Source: Zingiber officinale (taxonomy: Eukaryota; Streptophyta; Magnoliopsida; Zingiberales; Zingiberaceae). Taken from it: 64,000 nucleotides of DNA. Below, piece by piece: positions 12,201 through 23,381 of this stretch; the first letter of the stretch is position 1, and every line of letters begins with the position of its first letter. Below the pieces are notes generated by a model. It was given only the letters and a program-made list of their open reading frames with translations. It did not search any database and was not told the DNA's origin. A program made the translations under genes and the position numbers. The stretch covers positions 49,694,722 through 49,758,721 of the forward strand of contig NC_056000.1 in the NCBI RefSeq assembly GCF_018446385.1, in the 5' to 3' direction.

Positions 12201-15200
12201 AAGGCTGCATAGAATGGATCCTTCCCCGGGACCCCGCATAGCGGGAGCTTCGTGCACCGGGCTGTCTTTTTTTTTATTGTTTGAAATATAGAAATGCACA
12301 TATATGTGCATCATGCTCTTGTACAACTTTCATTTATAACTTATTAAATGCAAAGATATCTGATTTATATGTCTCACGGGAGGTTGAAATTTAAGTACAA
12401 TTGCATATTGCTTTTTTTTTTTTTAAATTTATTTGTTATGTCATCCATAGTTGCATAGTTGTCCTTAGTTGTATGTTCATCTATATGCCAAAAAGACAGT
12501 AATATTTCTACTTGGCAGGGGCGCTTCTTATCATCTCTCAATAGTCAATCACCAGCCTTAAATGTAGTTTCTCGAAGGTAAACTATTTTATGGAATTTTC
12601 GCTGGTATTTTTGTTCTTGTTTCATTATTTATGTGTTGGTTTATGTATAAAATGTTTTCCCTTCTCTTTTTTGCTAACATTCAGCACAGTTCATGGTCTT
12701 ATTGCTTGTGGAGGTGAGGATGGTGCTGTAGAATGCTTTGATTTGAGGCAGAAATCTTCTGTTGGTAGAATTAATGCTGTTGCTCCTTCTGGTGATATTG
12801 ACCATGTACTATACTTTCTAACTGTATAATGCTGTCAATTATATATATTTTTTATTATTGTTCATCATGGTCTGCTATATCCAGGAAGTCACAGCATTAC
12901 AGTTTGATGATGCCCAGGGGTATCTGATGGCTGTTGGTAGCAGCGCTGGCAAGGTAAATTCTAAATGTGATTTATGTTTAGCCTTTGGGAATACTTAGCT
13001 TCTGCTGTTATTGTTCTTCTGAATCTTTTGAAGGCCTACTGATTTTGTTATGTCCATCTTCAAAATGCAGATTTCTATTTATGATCTGCGTATGACTGAT
13101 CCAATACGCATCAAAGATCACATGTGAGCGCTCAAAAATAACCCAATAGCCAGTTGTTTATGGATGCTAGCAATCTCATTTGCATATATAGTAATGAATA
13201 TATTCTGCATATGACAGATGCAGATGGACACTATATGTACATTCATGTAAATAGGCTGCTAACACATGCAAGTTCTCTCAATGAGATATGCATGTCTTGC
13301 CTTTCTGTTTGTGAAGATATTGACTGGTGATCTTTTCATTACTTTACAGGTATGGTAGTCCGATATTGGACATTAAGTGGCACCAGACTCTCAATTCAGC
13401 TGAATCAAAAGTGATTAGTGCAGACAGTCGTATTGTTCGGATATGGGATCCCAACACGGTGAGATTGATTCTTCTAGAAAGAAACAAATTGCTTATTTAG
13501 CATTTCCTGGATATTTGACTTTGTTTACCTTGACAAATACAACATATAAACATAGTTAACTATGAAGATGTACCATCCTGTATGTTTGATATTTCTTTGC
13601 TCTCAAGAATGTCAAAAGTCTTTTGGATTTGCAGATTATAAATCTGTGCATATTAACAATCATGTATGCATAGTTTATGAACCCTAGATACTAAATGTAG
13701 TTTTGTCTCTGGATTAGAACATAGCACACATGAACTTATTGTTATGGGAATTCCTTCATTTCCCAAGGTTCTCATGTGTAGCTTTTGCTGTATGAATTAC
13801 TAGTGATGAACCCTTAAATTGCATGAGATTGGACTTCTCTTGTAAATCTTATTATCCAGAACATGCAGAAGAGGTTTTTTGATGTAATGGATTTATTTAA
13901 AAAGGATAACTTGAAGTAGATAATATTAAGAGAGCAACAATTGGGTGTTAAAGTAGTGAGAAGCTAATTATGTAGTTTTTTGTTTCTCACTAACATGATG
14001 TTGGCCGGTTATACCAATCTTATATTTCCTTTTTAAATCGTGAAAAGTTAATAATGAAGTGAACACAATGGGCTAGCGAATTGATCACTTTAGAAGGCTT
14101 TTTTCCTTTAAAAATGGTGTATTTGACATGGGGATGCTGAGACAATGTGCACAGTTATTTGTAAAAAAATGTAAATGTAAAATGTTTAGTATCCAAGCGC
14201 ACTAGCTGTTTGGTGTAGCTTCCAGTAGAGAATATATTAAGATGGTACGAGCTTCTTGAAAGATGAATGATAGGCTTTAGACAAGTTAAATCAATTAGAG
14301 CTGCAAACTTGAAGGGTAAAAGGAATCCTAAGCAAACTAAACATAACACAATTAAAATTGACCTAAACATAATCTACTATTACTAGCAATTTTGAAATGA
14401 AATCCATTTATCCGAGAGCTACAAATACTTGGAGTCTTGATTCTTTGTCGTCGTTCTTATTGTACTTCCTTGGACCCATTATCATTAAAGATCTACAAAA
14501 CGATAAAATATGCATCACACTATGTTGATCTTAAACTAATTGTTTTGACATTTCAGATTCACTTATTTTTTTCTTTTAAATAAATATTTTGTTGGAGTTT
14601 GTTGTCTGGGTTTTGTGGAAGTAGTTTACTTCAACTTGTTCGTATTCTTTTGAAAGCTTCCCGTACTTCTATATGAATTTGATACTGATTGCTGCTTTCA
14701 TATTTCACATATGCTAATCAGCTCATATTACACCCTGAGCAACATATATGAAGAGGTAAGGCTTTGTTGGATACTAATGGATGATGCTAATGAATCAAGA
14801 ACTTGGTTTTCTCCATCTTATGAGATGACTGTTAAGACAATTCAATAGAAAACCTGATATTTGTGTATCTGTCCTCTTTTACAGGGGGAGAACATGACCA
14901 GCATTGAACCAAATTCTGGAACTATCAATGATATATGTGTTTTCCGTGAGAGTGGTTTGATGTTACTGGCTTTAGACAACGGCCAGATACCTGCTTACTT
15001 TATACCTGCTTTTGGCCCTGCTCCGAAATGGTGTTCCTACCTGGAAAACTTTACGGTACTTTGATCTTTTCTCGTTCTTTTTCCAGGCATTTGAATTCTT
15101 GCTATGTTATTATTCTGAAATCATTTTGTTATGCACTGTGAATGTAGGAAGAGATGGAGGAAGCTTCACAAACCACCATTTATGATGATTTCAAATTTTT

Positions 15201-18200
15201 AACTAAAGAAGAGGTTGAACGTTTGAAACTTACCAATTTGGTTGGCACTAATCTCCTCAGAGCCTATATGCATGGCTTCTTTATTGATTATAGGCTATAT
15301 AAAAAGGTAATGATACTTTTCTGACCTTCAGCATTTCAACTCTACTTGATGGCTTTGACTCATCATACAACTTTATGCATATTGAGAATGCGAACATAGT
15401 TTTTTTTTTCTGTGGCTAAGATTTTCTTGTATTTTCGCATTTAAATCAAAACAACACATAGCAATTACATATCTTTCTTTTTATGACCAACCTGTTCGTT
15501 ATTAGATCTCATAAAGTGGTAGACATTAGTATAATCAACTCTATAATATAGTAGTGTTGGTCAGATGCTTTGGACCTTCATGTTACATTTGAATATAATC
15601 ACCAACAAATATGATTATGATTCTGTTATTTTTTTTTGGTCTTGTCAAGCCTGAATTTGCTCATTGGCACACAGTTAGATGGTATAAGTATCAAGCACGT
15701 TATCAGTTTTTGCGTCAGATTTTTAATATCATTTTTTTTTTTATTTTTGTGGAGATGCAACAAGGCAAGGAAGGTTTTTGTGCAGTTTTCAATATACTGA
15801 ATTATAACTTGGCCTCATGCATGGTTTAAAGTGTCGTGCCGAGACGGTCGAAACGGGCGAAACATCTCGTTCCGCTCGGTGATCGACACCGGCATCGGCA
15901 CAACCTCGGCACCATACCTGCAACAGCTGCGACATGTTGCGTGACCCCGTGGCTGCAGCAGAGGGGTTGCTTGACCCCACAACATCAGCGGAGGGTCGCA
16001 TAACCCTTCCGCTGCCTCCACGGAGGCATCACGCGACCTTGCAGCCGCTGCAAAGGGACCACTACGGCTAGAGGAGTCACACGATCCTCGCGGTCATGGT
16101 TGAGGGGTTGTGCAACTCTGTGGCAGCGCCAAAGTCGCGCGAGCTCGCGAGTGGTGTCAGATTTCAATTTTTTTTTAAAATTAAATTTAGGTTAATTATT
16201 TTAATCAACTCCTAATTATGATAGAGATAATCTAAAAAGGTTTATTAAACCCTAATAAAATTATCTAATTAATTTTATATTTCATTTATTTTAATTTAAA
16301 AATTATAATAAAATTTTTATTTATTTATTTATCTATTTTCATATCTTTTCTTTTTTTTTTTAAAGATTTTTTATATTGTTTATTTTTTAAATATTTATGT
16401 TGAATATTTTATTTTTTAATTAATATATTTTATATTTAGAAAATACCGAAACTATATTGGCACGACACGATATGGTACAGAAATGTATCGTTCCGGTCCA
16501 GAACTAAAACCTCGACACGGGTCGAAATTTTAAACCTTGGTCTCATGAGTTGTGACCATGAACATGGAGCCTTTCTGATGTGCATTTTATTCATCTTCAC
16601 TGTTTACATTCAAACTTAAGTCAGTTCCAATGATTTGGCGAGTGTCCACTTCCCTGCGTGCCAACGAGTTCCTAAGACTAAAATACTTGTGTCTTGATTT
16701 CTAAGTCATGGAGATTTTTCCAAGAAGATTATTTTCAGTGTCTTGGTAGATAGCTACTACTTTTCATGTAGGGCTGAGAATGGGGTTGGATTTTTTATAC
16801 ACAAGTCGGGTTTGAGAACTATCTTTCGTGTAGCAATATATACACAAGTCAGGTTGGGATTTTTTATATACATTTGAGGGTATTACATACTGTACATCTA
16901 AGTTAGGCTCCCAAAATTATCATATTTGGTAGAATAGCTGGGTGTACTTGATCCATTATTTGGGGTTGGGTTTAAATTTTTAAAAAATATGGGTGTCGTG
17001 CCAGTTTGTGATACCTGCTTTGTGTTTTGGTGGAATTTAATGACAGAGCTATACCGATTGATTTGATTACCTTAATAAGCAAAAACATCGTGTAGAATAC
17101 TGGTTTGATTTGATTACCTTAATAAGCAAAAACATCATGTAGCTTGTTTATTATTCTATTAGTTTTGCAAGTGGCTGTGGTAGACAAATGACCTGCTAGC
17201 CATTCAATATTTTTTGCTGATTCAAAGTTGTTATCCAAATCTTGCAGGACTAGTTCCTGCAAAAATAAAAAAAATCTATTTATATTAGTTACTTGTGGTT
17301 TCAATTTTCTGATTCTTATTGTCACTGAGATTTTGGCTATGTAGGCCAAGAATTTGGTTGATCCATTTGCATATGAGGAATACAGAGAACAGCAGAAGAA
17401 AGAAAAGATGGAAGCCAAGCAAGCTTCCCGCATCACGGTATCTTCTCTTTTTGATTGGCTTTTTATTCTATACTCAACATAAATTACATAAACTCCTGAA
17501 TGTTTTGGTGTGTTGCAGATACAGAAAAGGTTACCTAAAGTAAACAGGCTTCTAGCGGCTCGTCTGCACCAAGAAGAAGAAGAAGAAGAAGGAATGGCCG
17601 AAATAGATGATATTGGAGCAAAGAAAAAATCAAAGAAGAATAAGGGATTAAACACTGAGATCCTGAGAGATACACGTTTTGCAGCAATTTTTGAGGATAA
17701 GGTACAATCCAACAACTGGAAACATTTCTTAGTTGGTGTGATATGACCATCAATTTTCAGTTAAATATGATACTTTTTTGCAATATAATGTCTGATAGTT
17801 AGGAAGTACAGATTTTAACTTCCCTCCACAAGCATAAAGATAAAAATGTCCTTATTTATATGAATATTTCTAAGCTTTTAAAATTGGATTGGCTCAATAG
17901 TGGAAATCAATATGTTCTGACCACATGCTGGTTTGACTAGGTTTGCTATACTAGTGTCAGTTCGATCTGAATTAAATTGTTCATGAGTTATATTGTTTTC
18001 TATTGAGTTTTGTTATTATTATCTTTGACATATCCCGGCCAAGAATTGTGTACTTCAGTATGCGATCTAATGGGATTGCATTGGTGATCCCACAACAAAG
18101 GAGTAAGTGGAGAGAAAAAAAATTTATTGAATGATGAAAAATATTGGACATGAGGGAGGAATCTTTTATAGGCTTTAACAATTACAGTCTTGTACAATTG

Positions 18201-21200
18201 ATGCAAAATAGACTAGGCTTGCTAAAAAATTTAAGAGTAGAAATAATACAATTATATAAACTAAAATAAAAGTTGAGAATTGATTATCTGTTTTGTTGAA
18301 CTAGTTTATTTACTTCAATTTGATTTCCTAAATTGAGTTGTCTAGGTGTTAATGCATGCAAAGCTTGTAAGCTCTACCATGCTGAGTCTTAAGTTTTAAG
18401 ATGTTCTACTTGTTCCATTTCATTCATGGTTAACAATGATGAAACTCCTTTTGTAGTAGAGGTAAATATTGTTTGCATAATCTTTATAAAGGCTTGCATG
18501 GCATGAACAACTGTATTCAAGTTTTGTGATTTATTTTAAGGATAACATCATGGTGGAGGTGCTTGTAGAAATTTAAATACTGTAATATGCTTAAAAGGCA
18601 GCCCGGTGCACTACTGTAATATGCTTAAAAGTTGAAAAATCCATTGTTTTTTATTGATGATAAAGAAATTAAGGAAAATTGATAAATTTAGCTTTATAAA
18701 CTATCAGTGCGTTCTGTAGATGATTTAGTTCAAGATTTAGAATTATGGTAAATGTTACAAAAAATGATTATAAATAAATTTTTTAAAAGTGAATGTGGGT
18801 AAAAGCATAGCTCCAAATAATATTCTTTTTGAAGTTTGGAAGAATATAGGGAGATCAATGTATGATTTAGTTGACTAAGTTATAATAAAATTTTGAAAAT
18901 TAAAAAGATGTTATAGGAATAGAGGAAAAGTGTCTGAGTGCCTATTTATAAGAATAAGCAATTTATAATGTTGATTAATTATAAAAGGGACAATTTGAGG
19001 AGTTATAGTACTTTAGAAAAGAGTAATTGAATGGAGAAGAAGAGAAAAGGAATATCTTTGATAATTAGGTTGGTTTCACATTTAGAAGCTCAATCATTGA
19101 TATTATTTAGTAAGACAATTAATGAAAAAATAGAAGAAGAAAAAATGGATATGCATATGACTTTCATCAACTAAGAAAACCCATGGTAAAATCCTAAATA
19201 ACTGTTGTCATGGATTTTAGTGATAAAATTGGAATGTAGTAATTAAATTCATGTGATAAAAATATGCATGATAATGTAGTTATCAGTCCTTAAGATTCTG
19301 GGCGTAATGGTATTATGATAATGTAGTTATTAATCCTCATGATACAGGTACAATAGTGCTTTCTTATAAATGTAGGTTTATTTTAAGGGTTCGCACTAAC
19401 TCTCAACCTCTTAGTATTAGTATGAAGTGAGCTCACAATTTTTTTTTTTGAAGATAAAAACCTCCTTGTTGCATATTTTTTGCAAACAATATTAATATCA
19501 ATTGAGGTGATTGTAAATATATTAAATTTGCAGTTTAATTTGAGAAAAACTATAGAAACTGAAGGTTGTAGGTAGCAGCAAGTCTAAAATTTCGATGGAT
19601 ATAAGAAATGGGAGGGAGTTTATAGACTTATGTGATCATCATCTATCTTTAGGTTTAAAAATCATTTATAAAACAATTGTGGTATGACACACACAAAGTT
19701 TACTATAAAAGATGCTAAAGTTACTAATATTTAAGAGCAATTGGATGTAGATCTAATAGAATAAAATGTGTGAAACTAGATTTAAGATGAAATGGATTTG
19801 TTCAATGATGACCAATAGATTCAATAGGTAGAGGAGTTGGTTTTGTTGGAGTGAAGGCACGCAGGCAAAAGAAACATTAGTTAATATCAAGATTTGAAAT
19901 ATCATATCAAGCTGGAGTTTCAATCCTGGGCTGGCAACTAGTGTTGTGCTAGGCGTGTCAACATACAGTGGTGGTAGCATCAATAAGAAGGAATTGGGAG
20001 GAGAAGGAAGACGAGAAGAGGAAGAAGATCCAAAAGGGAAGGAAGAGGGGAAGAGGTAGTGAAAACCTTGTTACAAAATAGCAAAATTCAAGCTCTTATG
20101 GAAGCCTCATGTCACTTGTGGAAACCTTGTGGGAAAGCTAATTTGCGGTTGTTACAGTCGTGGCAGCTCAAGCTTGCTTTGCATCCCGGTTTGCAGTTGA
20201 AATGATAAATTTTCAACTGTGCTGACCAATGTGGAACAAATTATAAAACATGGGCAATATTATTAAAAGATATTTAATTGTTTGAACATAGCAATAGTCT
20301 GGCATAGTGCTAGATGGTTAATGAGTTGGGACAAACTTGATGATCATAGTAGAAATTTTGTTCCTTGTTAGTTATATTTTGATGATAATTTAACATTGTT
20401 AGTGTGAACTCCTTGAAAATTGAGTTCCATAATGGTGAGTATACCATTTTTTTGTTAAATGTTTTTTGTAAAGTAAGAGCCATTTTAGAAATTTTGTTCC
20501 TTGTTAGTTATATTTTGATGATAATCTAACATTGTTAGTGTGAACTCCTTGAAAATTGAGTTCCATAATGGTGAGTGTACCATTGTTTTGTCAAATGTTT
20601 TTCGCAAAGTAAGAGCCATTTTAGCTTTTAAGCCAGTATGATATCTAGTTATACATTTCTGTTATGTTGTTTTTGGTTTTTTTTGGCACGTTGCTTTATC
20701 CATGCATATTATTTCTATTTGTTTACCTGTGTTGGTTTGTATGACATAGGACTTTGAGGTGGACGAACTGTCACCTGAGTTTCTATCGCTTAATCCTCAA
20801 AGTGCTAAGAAACGGCCTCTGCTGATTGAGGAACACTTTGACCGTGTGGACGAGGATCATGAAGAGAATGAGTCTGGTCATTCTGATGCTTCAGGATCAT
20901 CTCAGTTGTCAGGAGATGTACCTGACAAACACCAGAAAGAAGTTGGCAAATCAAAAAGCGTGAGGTGTGTTCTCATTCTGCTGTCCGTGAAGTATATTTT
21001 ATTTGATTGTTTTAATTGTGTATAAAATGTGAATAGGTAATATGTGCCATAATTTGAAAATCTTTTATGATCTTTTAAGTTTTAACCTCTCCCTAATAAC
21101 CGTTCCTAAACCTATTTAGCACATTCTACTCTATTTAAAATCATGACTTCTTTTGTTCGATCATTCCTCACTTTCTGATGCATTTTGCCAAGGGAAATTG

Positions 21201-22202
21201 TATTGTGTACCATATCCACGAGCAGGGGTCCAGGTCCTGGACCCCTGCCCATTCATTGGTGGGGTGGATTATACCCCACCTGTTAAACAGGCGGGGTCCA
21301 GCTCTCCCCACCAATGAGCTTGCAGGGCCTCCCCTGGTCCAGAAGATCCTGGACCAGAGGATCTGCTCTGCATATCCACACTTGTTTAAGTCTGATTTAG
21401 TGTGGGATTTATTATTTATGCAAAACTTCATGCATACACAATGAGTTTCTACACGTATAATGGAGAATCTAAACAAAGAATATTATTCTTGTTCCACTTT
21501 TTATGGGTAAGGATTGATGTTCATTGTGTAAAAGAAAAAATTGTTGTTTTCCAAAAACAGTAAAAAAAGATGACAACAATCATGTTTTTTGGGCCTTTTT
21601 TTATTTTTTAGATTTCTTTCTTTTTTTGGAAAAAGAAATCTGGGCTGACTGCCCTTAATTTTAATGTTGCTTTAGATTTTCGTCCATTTAGTTAGGCTTT
21701 TGCATGTGACATCACCACGCCTGGTGTTTCTATAAAGACTATACTAAATTCTCTTCTGTGTAGTTTAATACAGTCTAACATATTGCTTTCTCTCAGATTG
21801 TACGAGGTAAAGGATGAACGCCATGCAGAAGCATTTTTAGGCAGCGTCTCTCTAGCTAAGGAGGATGCTCTTCCTCTCGAGGAGAGGGTTTCTGCTCTTG
21901 AGAAGGAACAAGCAGATAGTGCATCCAATAACGTGAAATTTGGGCCAGGTGGATCGCGAGAGGTCTCATTCATGCCCAGAAGCTCAAAGAAACATAAATT
22001 TGAGGAATCTGATGATGATGAAGAAGAAGAAGAAGGGAAAAAAAGGGGCGTCCGTGCCCTGGGCCTAAAACCGAGTAAATCAGAGTTCTATGCTATGGGT
22101 CGGGGAGGTAGTAGCAGTCGAGGAAGGGGTGGAGGACGAAGGCATGGAGGAAGGGGCGGAGGAAGAGGCCGAGGAAGGGGAAGAGGAAGGGGTAGGCGGT
22201 GA
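3236..22202 (+). CDS. NOL10: Nucleolar WD40 protein NOL10/ENP2 (Arabidopsis EDA7-like), 16 exons
   Basis: This nucleolar WD40-repeat protein acts in small-subunit (18S) ribosome maturation; yeast Enp2 and human NOL10 are the homologues. Exons: 3236-3371, 3557-3655, 10291-10382, 10620-10720, 11935-12025, 12519-12577, 12685-12805, 12885-12953, 13071-13123, 13350-13458, 14885-15055, 15148-15306, 17345-17437, 17519-17701, 20750-20964, 21797-22202. All joins keep phase and give 718 residues, the usual family length. Seen: the N-terminal motif [12 protein letters not shown], beta-propeller blades through about residue 370 (for example [15 protein letters not shown]), a lysine-rich NLS near 490, acidic runs, and a C-terminal RG-rich tail rich in GRGRGRGR. 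An in-frame ATG at 3074 would add 54 residues; I chose 3236 because family members begin there. Intron 2 is 6.6 kb, swollen by a copia insertion. Confidence 0.93.
4157..4257 (+). repeat. Imperfect direct repeat flanking the intronic copia element (partner 8773-8874)
   Basis: About 100 bases just outside the left LTR resemble about 100 bases just outside the right LTR. Shared blocks include GGAAAATAT, TCAGTAA or CACAGTAA, and ATCTTCATATGAA / GTCTTCATATGAA in the same order. The similarity, roughly 70 percent by eye, is much longer than a normal 5 bp target duplication. The left copy is followed by its own small tandem duplication (GCAATTATAGGATGGCTGA twice). Confidence 0.55.
4349..8764 (-). 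mobile_element. Decayed Ty1/copia retrotransposon in NOL10 intron 2
   Basis: This fossil lies antisense to NOL10. Short LTRs flank it: about 8603-8764 (5') and 4349-4475 (3', shorter), sharing a core of roughly 115 bases. A primer-binding site complementary to initiator tRNA-Met (TGGTATCAAAG) sits just inside the right LTR. Reading leftwards the order is gag (about 8440-7800), protease and GAG-pre-integrase (about 7500-7060), integrase (about 7000-6000), reverse transcriptase (about 5900-4900) and RNase H (4867-4600, with the [10 protein letters not shown] motif). It is broken, with many breaks across the coding region. LTR divergence points to an old insertion. The copia clade is not resolved. 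Confidence 0.85.
12091..12291 (+). mobile_element. Au-type SINE with perfect 16 bp target duplications, in NOL10 intron 5
   Basis: The body at 12107-12275 has a tRNA-like head (GGAGCCTTGGCACAACGGT), box B GGTCACGGGTTCGAATCC, the conserved CCGCATAGCGGGAGCTT block, and the end GTGCACCGGGCTGTC followed by T9, all as in the plant Au SINE family. It is flanked by identical 16 bp copies of ATTGTTTGAAATATAG at 12091-12106 and 12276-12291. Perfect flanks and an intact body suggest a recent insertion. It lies in the sense orientation relative to NOL10. Confidence 0.95.
15811..16547. mobile_element. Mutator-like non-autonomous element in NOL10 intron 12
   Basis: A 719 bp element (15820-16538) has imperfect terminal inverted repeats: GGTTTAAAGTGTCG at the left and, read from the right end inwards, GGTTTAAAATTTCG. 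It is flanked by 9 bp direct repeats GGCCTCATG (15811-15819) and GGTCTCATG (16539-16547) that differ at one base. A 9 bp target duplication is the Mutator signature. The left half is GC-rich and the right half very AT-rich; short frames in the GC-rich half have no transposase motifs. Confidence 0.7.
18578..18631 (-). mobile_element. 14 bp Au SINE 3' end flanked by perfect 20 bp direct repeats
   Basis: GCAGCCCGGTGCAC at 18598-18611 is the exact reverse complement of the last bases of Au SINEs (GTGCACCGGGCTGC). It sits between identical 20 bp copies at 18578-18597 and 18612-18631. The simplest reading is a target-primed insertion that was 5' truncated to almost nothing. A local duplication with filler DNA is the alternative. 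It lies in NOL10 intron 14. Confidence 0.7.
18780..19195 (+). mobile_element. RTE-type LINE reverse transcriptase fragment
   Basis: Translating the plus strand gives pieces matching the plant RTE LINE RT in order: [19 protein letters not shown] (family form GKAVGPDNIPIEVWK), KRVIEW (family ERVIEQRLR), and [11 protein letters not shown] (family LLRQLMEKYREKKKDL). The frame contains several in-frame stops and at least one shift between these pieces, so it is dead. No 5' or 3' end of the element was identified. It lies in NOL10 intron 14. Confidence 0.7.
20349..20624 (+). repeat. 137 bp tandem duplication in NOL10 intron 14
   Basis: Copy one starts at 20349 and copy two at 20486, each beginning TAGAAATTTTGTTCC and ending near AAGAGCCATTTT. 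The copies differ at only a handful of sites, so this is a recent local duplication. It lies about 130 bases before exon 15 and leaves its acceptor intact. Confidence 0.9.
21211..21379. mobile_element. Small GC-rich MITE-like element with 9 bp target repeats in NOL10 intron 15
   Basis: A 151 bp unit (21220-21370) is flanked by identical CATATCCAC at 21211-21219 and 21371-21379. Its ends form an imperfect inverted repeat: GAGCAGGGGTCC at the left against CAGAGCAGATCC read in from the right. It contains further palindromes (GGTCCAGGTCCTGGACC). The 9 bp duplication points to Mutator-like mobility. It stands out from the AT-rich intron by its high GC content. Confidence 0.65.
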
Positions 22203-22489
22203 TGAGACTATTCAAAATCAAAATATATACGAAGCCTTCTACCCTCGTTTAACATTGGAGATTTGTCAAAGTGCTGACTTGTGAGGCGCTTTGTTTCCTT
22301 AGGAAGAGGAAGAGGAATACAATTGTAACTTATTTATGAGCAAATACAAATGTAATCCTATTAAGTTCCTTGTGTTATTTCAGTAAATTTTGATTGATTA
22401 AGACTTTGAAATCTAGAACAACTATGCTAATTTTATGTGTTGGTAGTGTTCCTTTCAATGAAGTTTGCTGCTCTTTATTTCCATCATGC

Positions 22490-22599
22490 TGTATAAGCTA
22501 TTTTAGAATAGAGATAATGGTGGCTTTTTCATTGATAGAACTGATGTATAAGCTATTTTAGAATAGAGATAATGGTGGCTTTTTAATTGATAACTGATG
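22490..22599 (+). repeat. 55 bp tandem duplication downstream of NOL10
   Basis: Two adjacent copies begin at 22490 and 22545 with the same 20 bases and differ by one substitution and a short indel near the end of the unit. Probably in the 3' UTR or just past it. Confidence 0.85.
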
Positions 22600-23163
22600 A
22601 TTGATTATTGAATTTTTTATTAATTTTATATATTGCGAGTGTGAATAGTAAAAGAAAGAAAATACCAGTGGATTATCCTCCCATTTGTCCAATCTAAATT
22701 CAAATGATCCAACTTGAATCTGACTGCTGCTCTATTCTATCAATCCTTGCTTCAATTGAACTAGCTACCATCGATTCTCTACTGTGTATAAGCTCTTGAT
22801 AAATAAATGACTAAGCTCAGCAAGTCAAAAGACAATTCCTGTTAAGATCACCTTCAGTGGTAGCCCTCACATATCTCCAGCGTATAACCTCATGAAAAAT
22901 GCTCACTAGATCATTCCGACTGACTGTACATCTATAGTTCTCTCAGGCTCAGATACATGCCTCACTCTCCGCCCCTAAACACACATCTTTCCCTCTTAGA
23001 AAGAAACAAAAAATGAAAATGTATCCAACAGACTGAGTCCATGCAATAGTATTAACACAGATAAATTTAGGATCAATTTTTAATGGATGCAAAAACTCAA
23101 CAGATTCTCTCACCCCGCGCTACTATTGCTGAACAAAACCGATCATACTGAACCACTTGCCAC

Positions 23164-23166
<3 letters not shown>

Positions 23167-23214
<48 letters not shown>
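23167..23214. repeat. (AT)n microsatellite, about 24 units
   Basis: Uninterrupted AT dinucleotides, likely length-polymorphic between individuals. Confidence 0.95.
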
Positions 23215-23216
<2 letters not shown>

Positions 23217-23381
23217 TGCATACAATTAGATCTAAATTGATTCATATGGATGGACGACAACAATATTACATTTTTTTTTCTAAACTAATTAAATTAGAGT
23301 TTAGAAAGGGGGTATTATAACAAGGAGACATCTAAGAGATTCTAACGAGCCACTAGTACGCACGTGAGCGATCCAGACTCG

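Larger units (their letters stand above)
22203..23381. other. Intergenic space between convergent NOL10 and HSFB genes
   Basis: This interval should hold both 3' UTRs. It contains a 55 bp tandem duplication at 22490-22599 (starting TGTATAAGCTATTTTAGAAT in each copy) and a perfect (AT)n microsatellite of about 24 units at 23167-23214. No further coding region is visible. Confidence 0.7.

Noticed and set aside
15785-16167. Minus-strand frames in the GC-rich head of the Mutator-like element
   Set aside because: Overlapping in several frames, no transposase or host motif; typical of GC-rich noncoding sequence.
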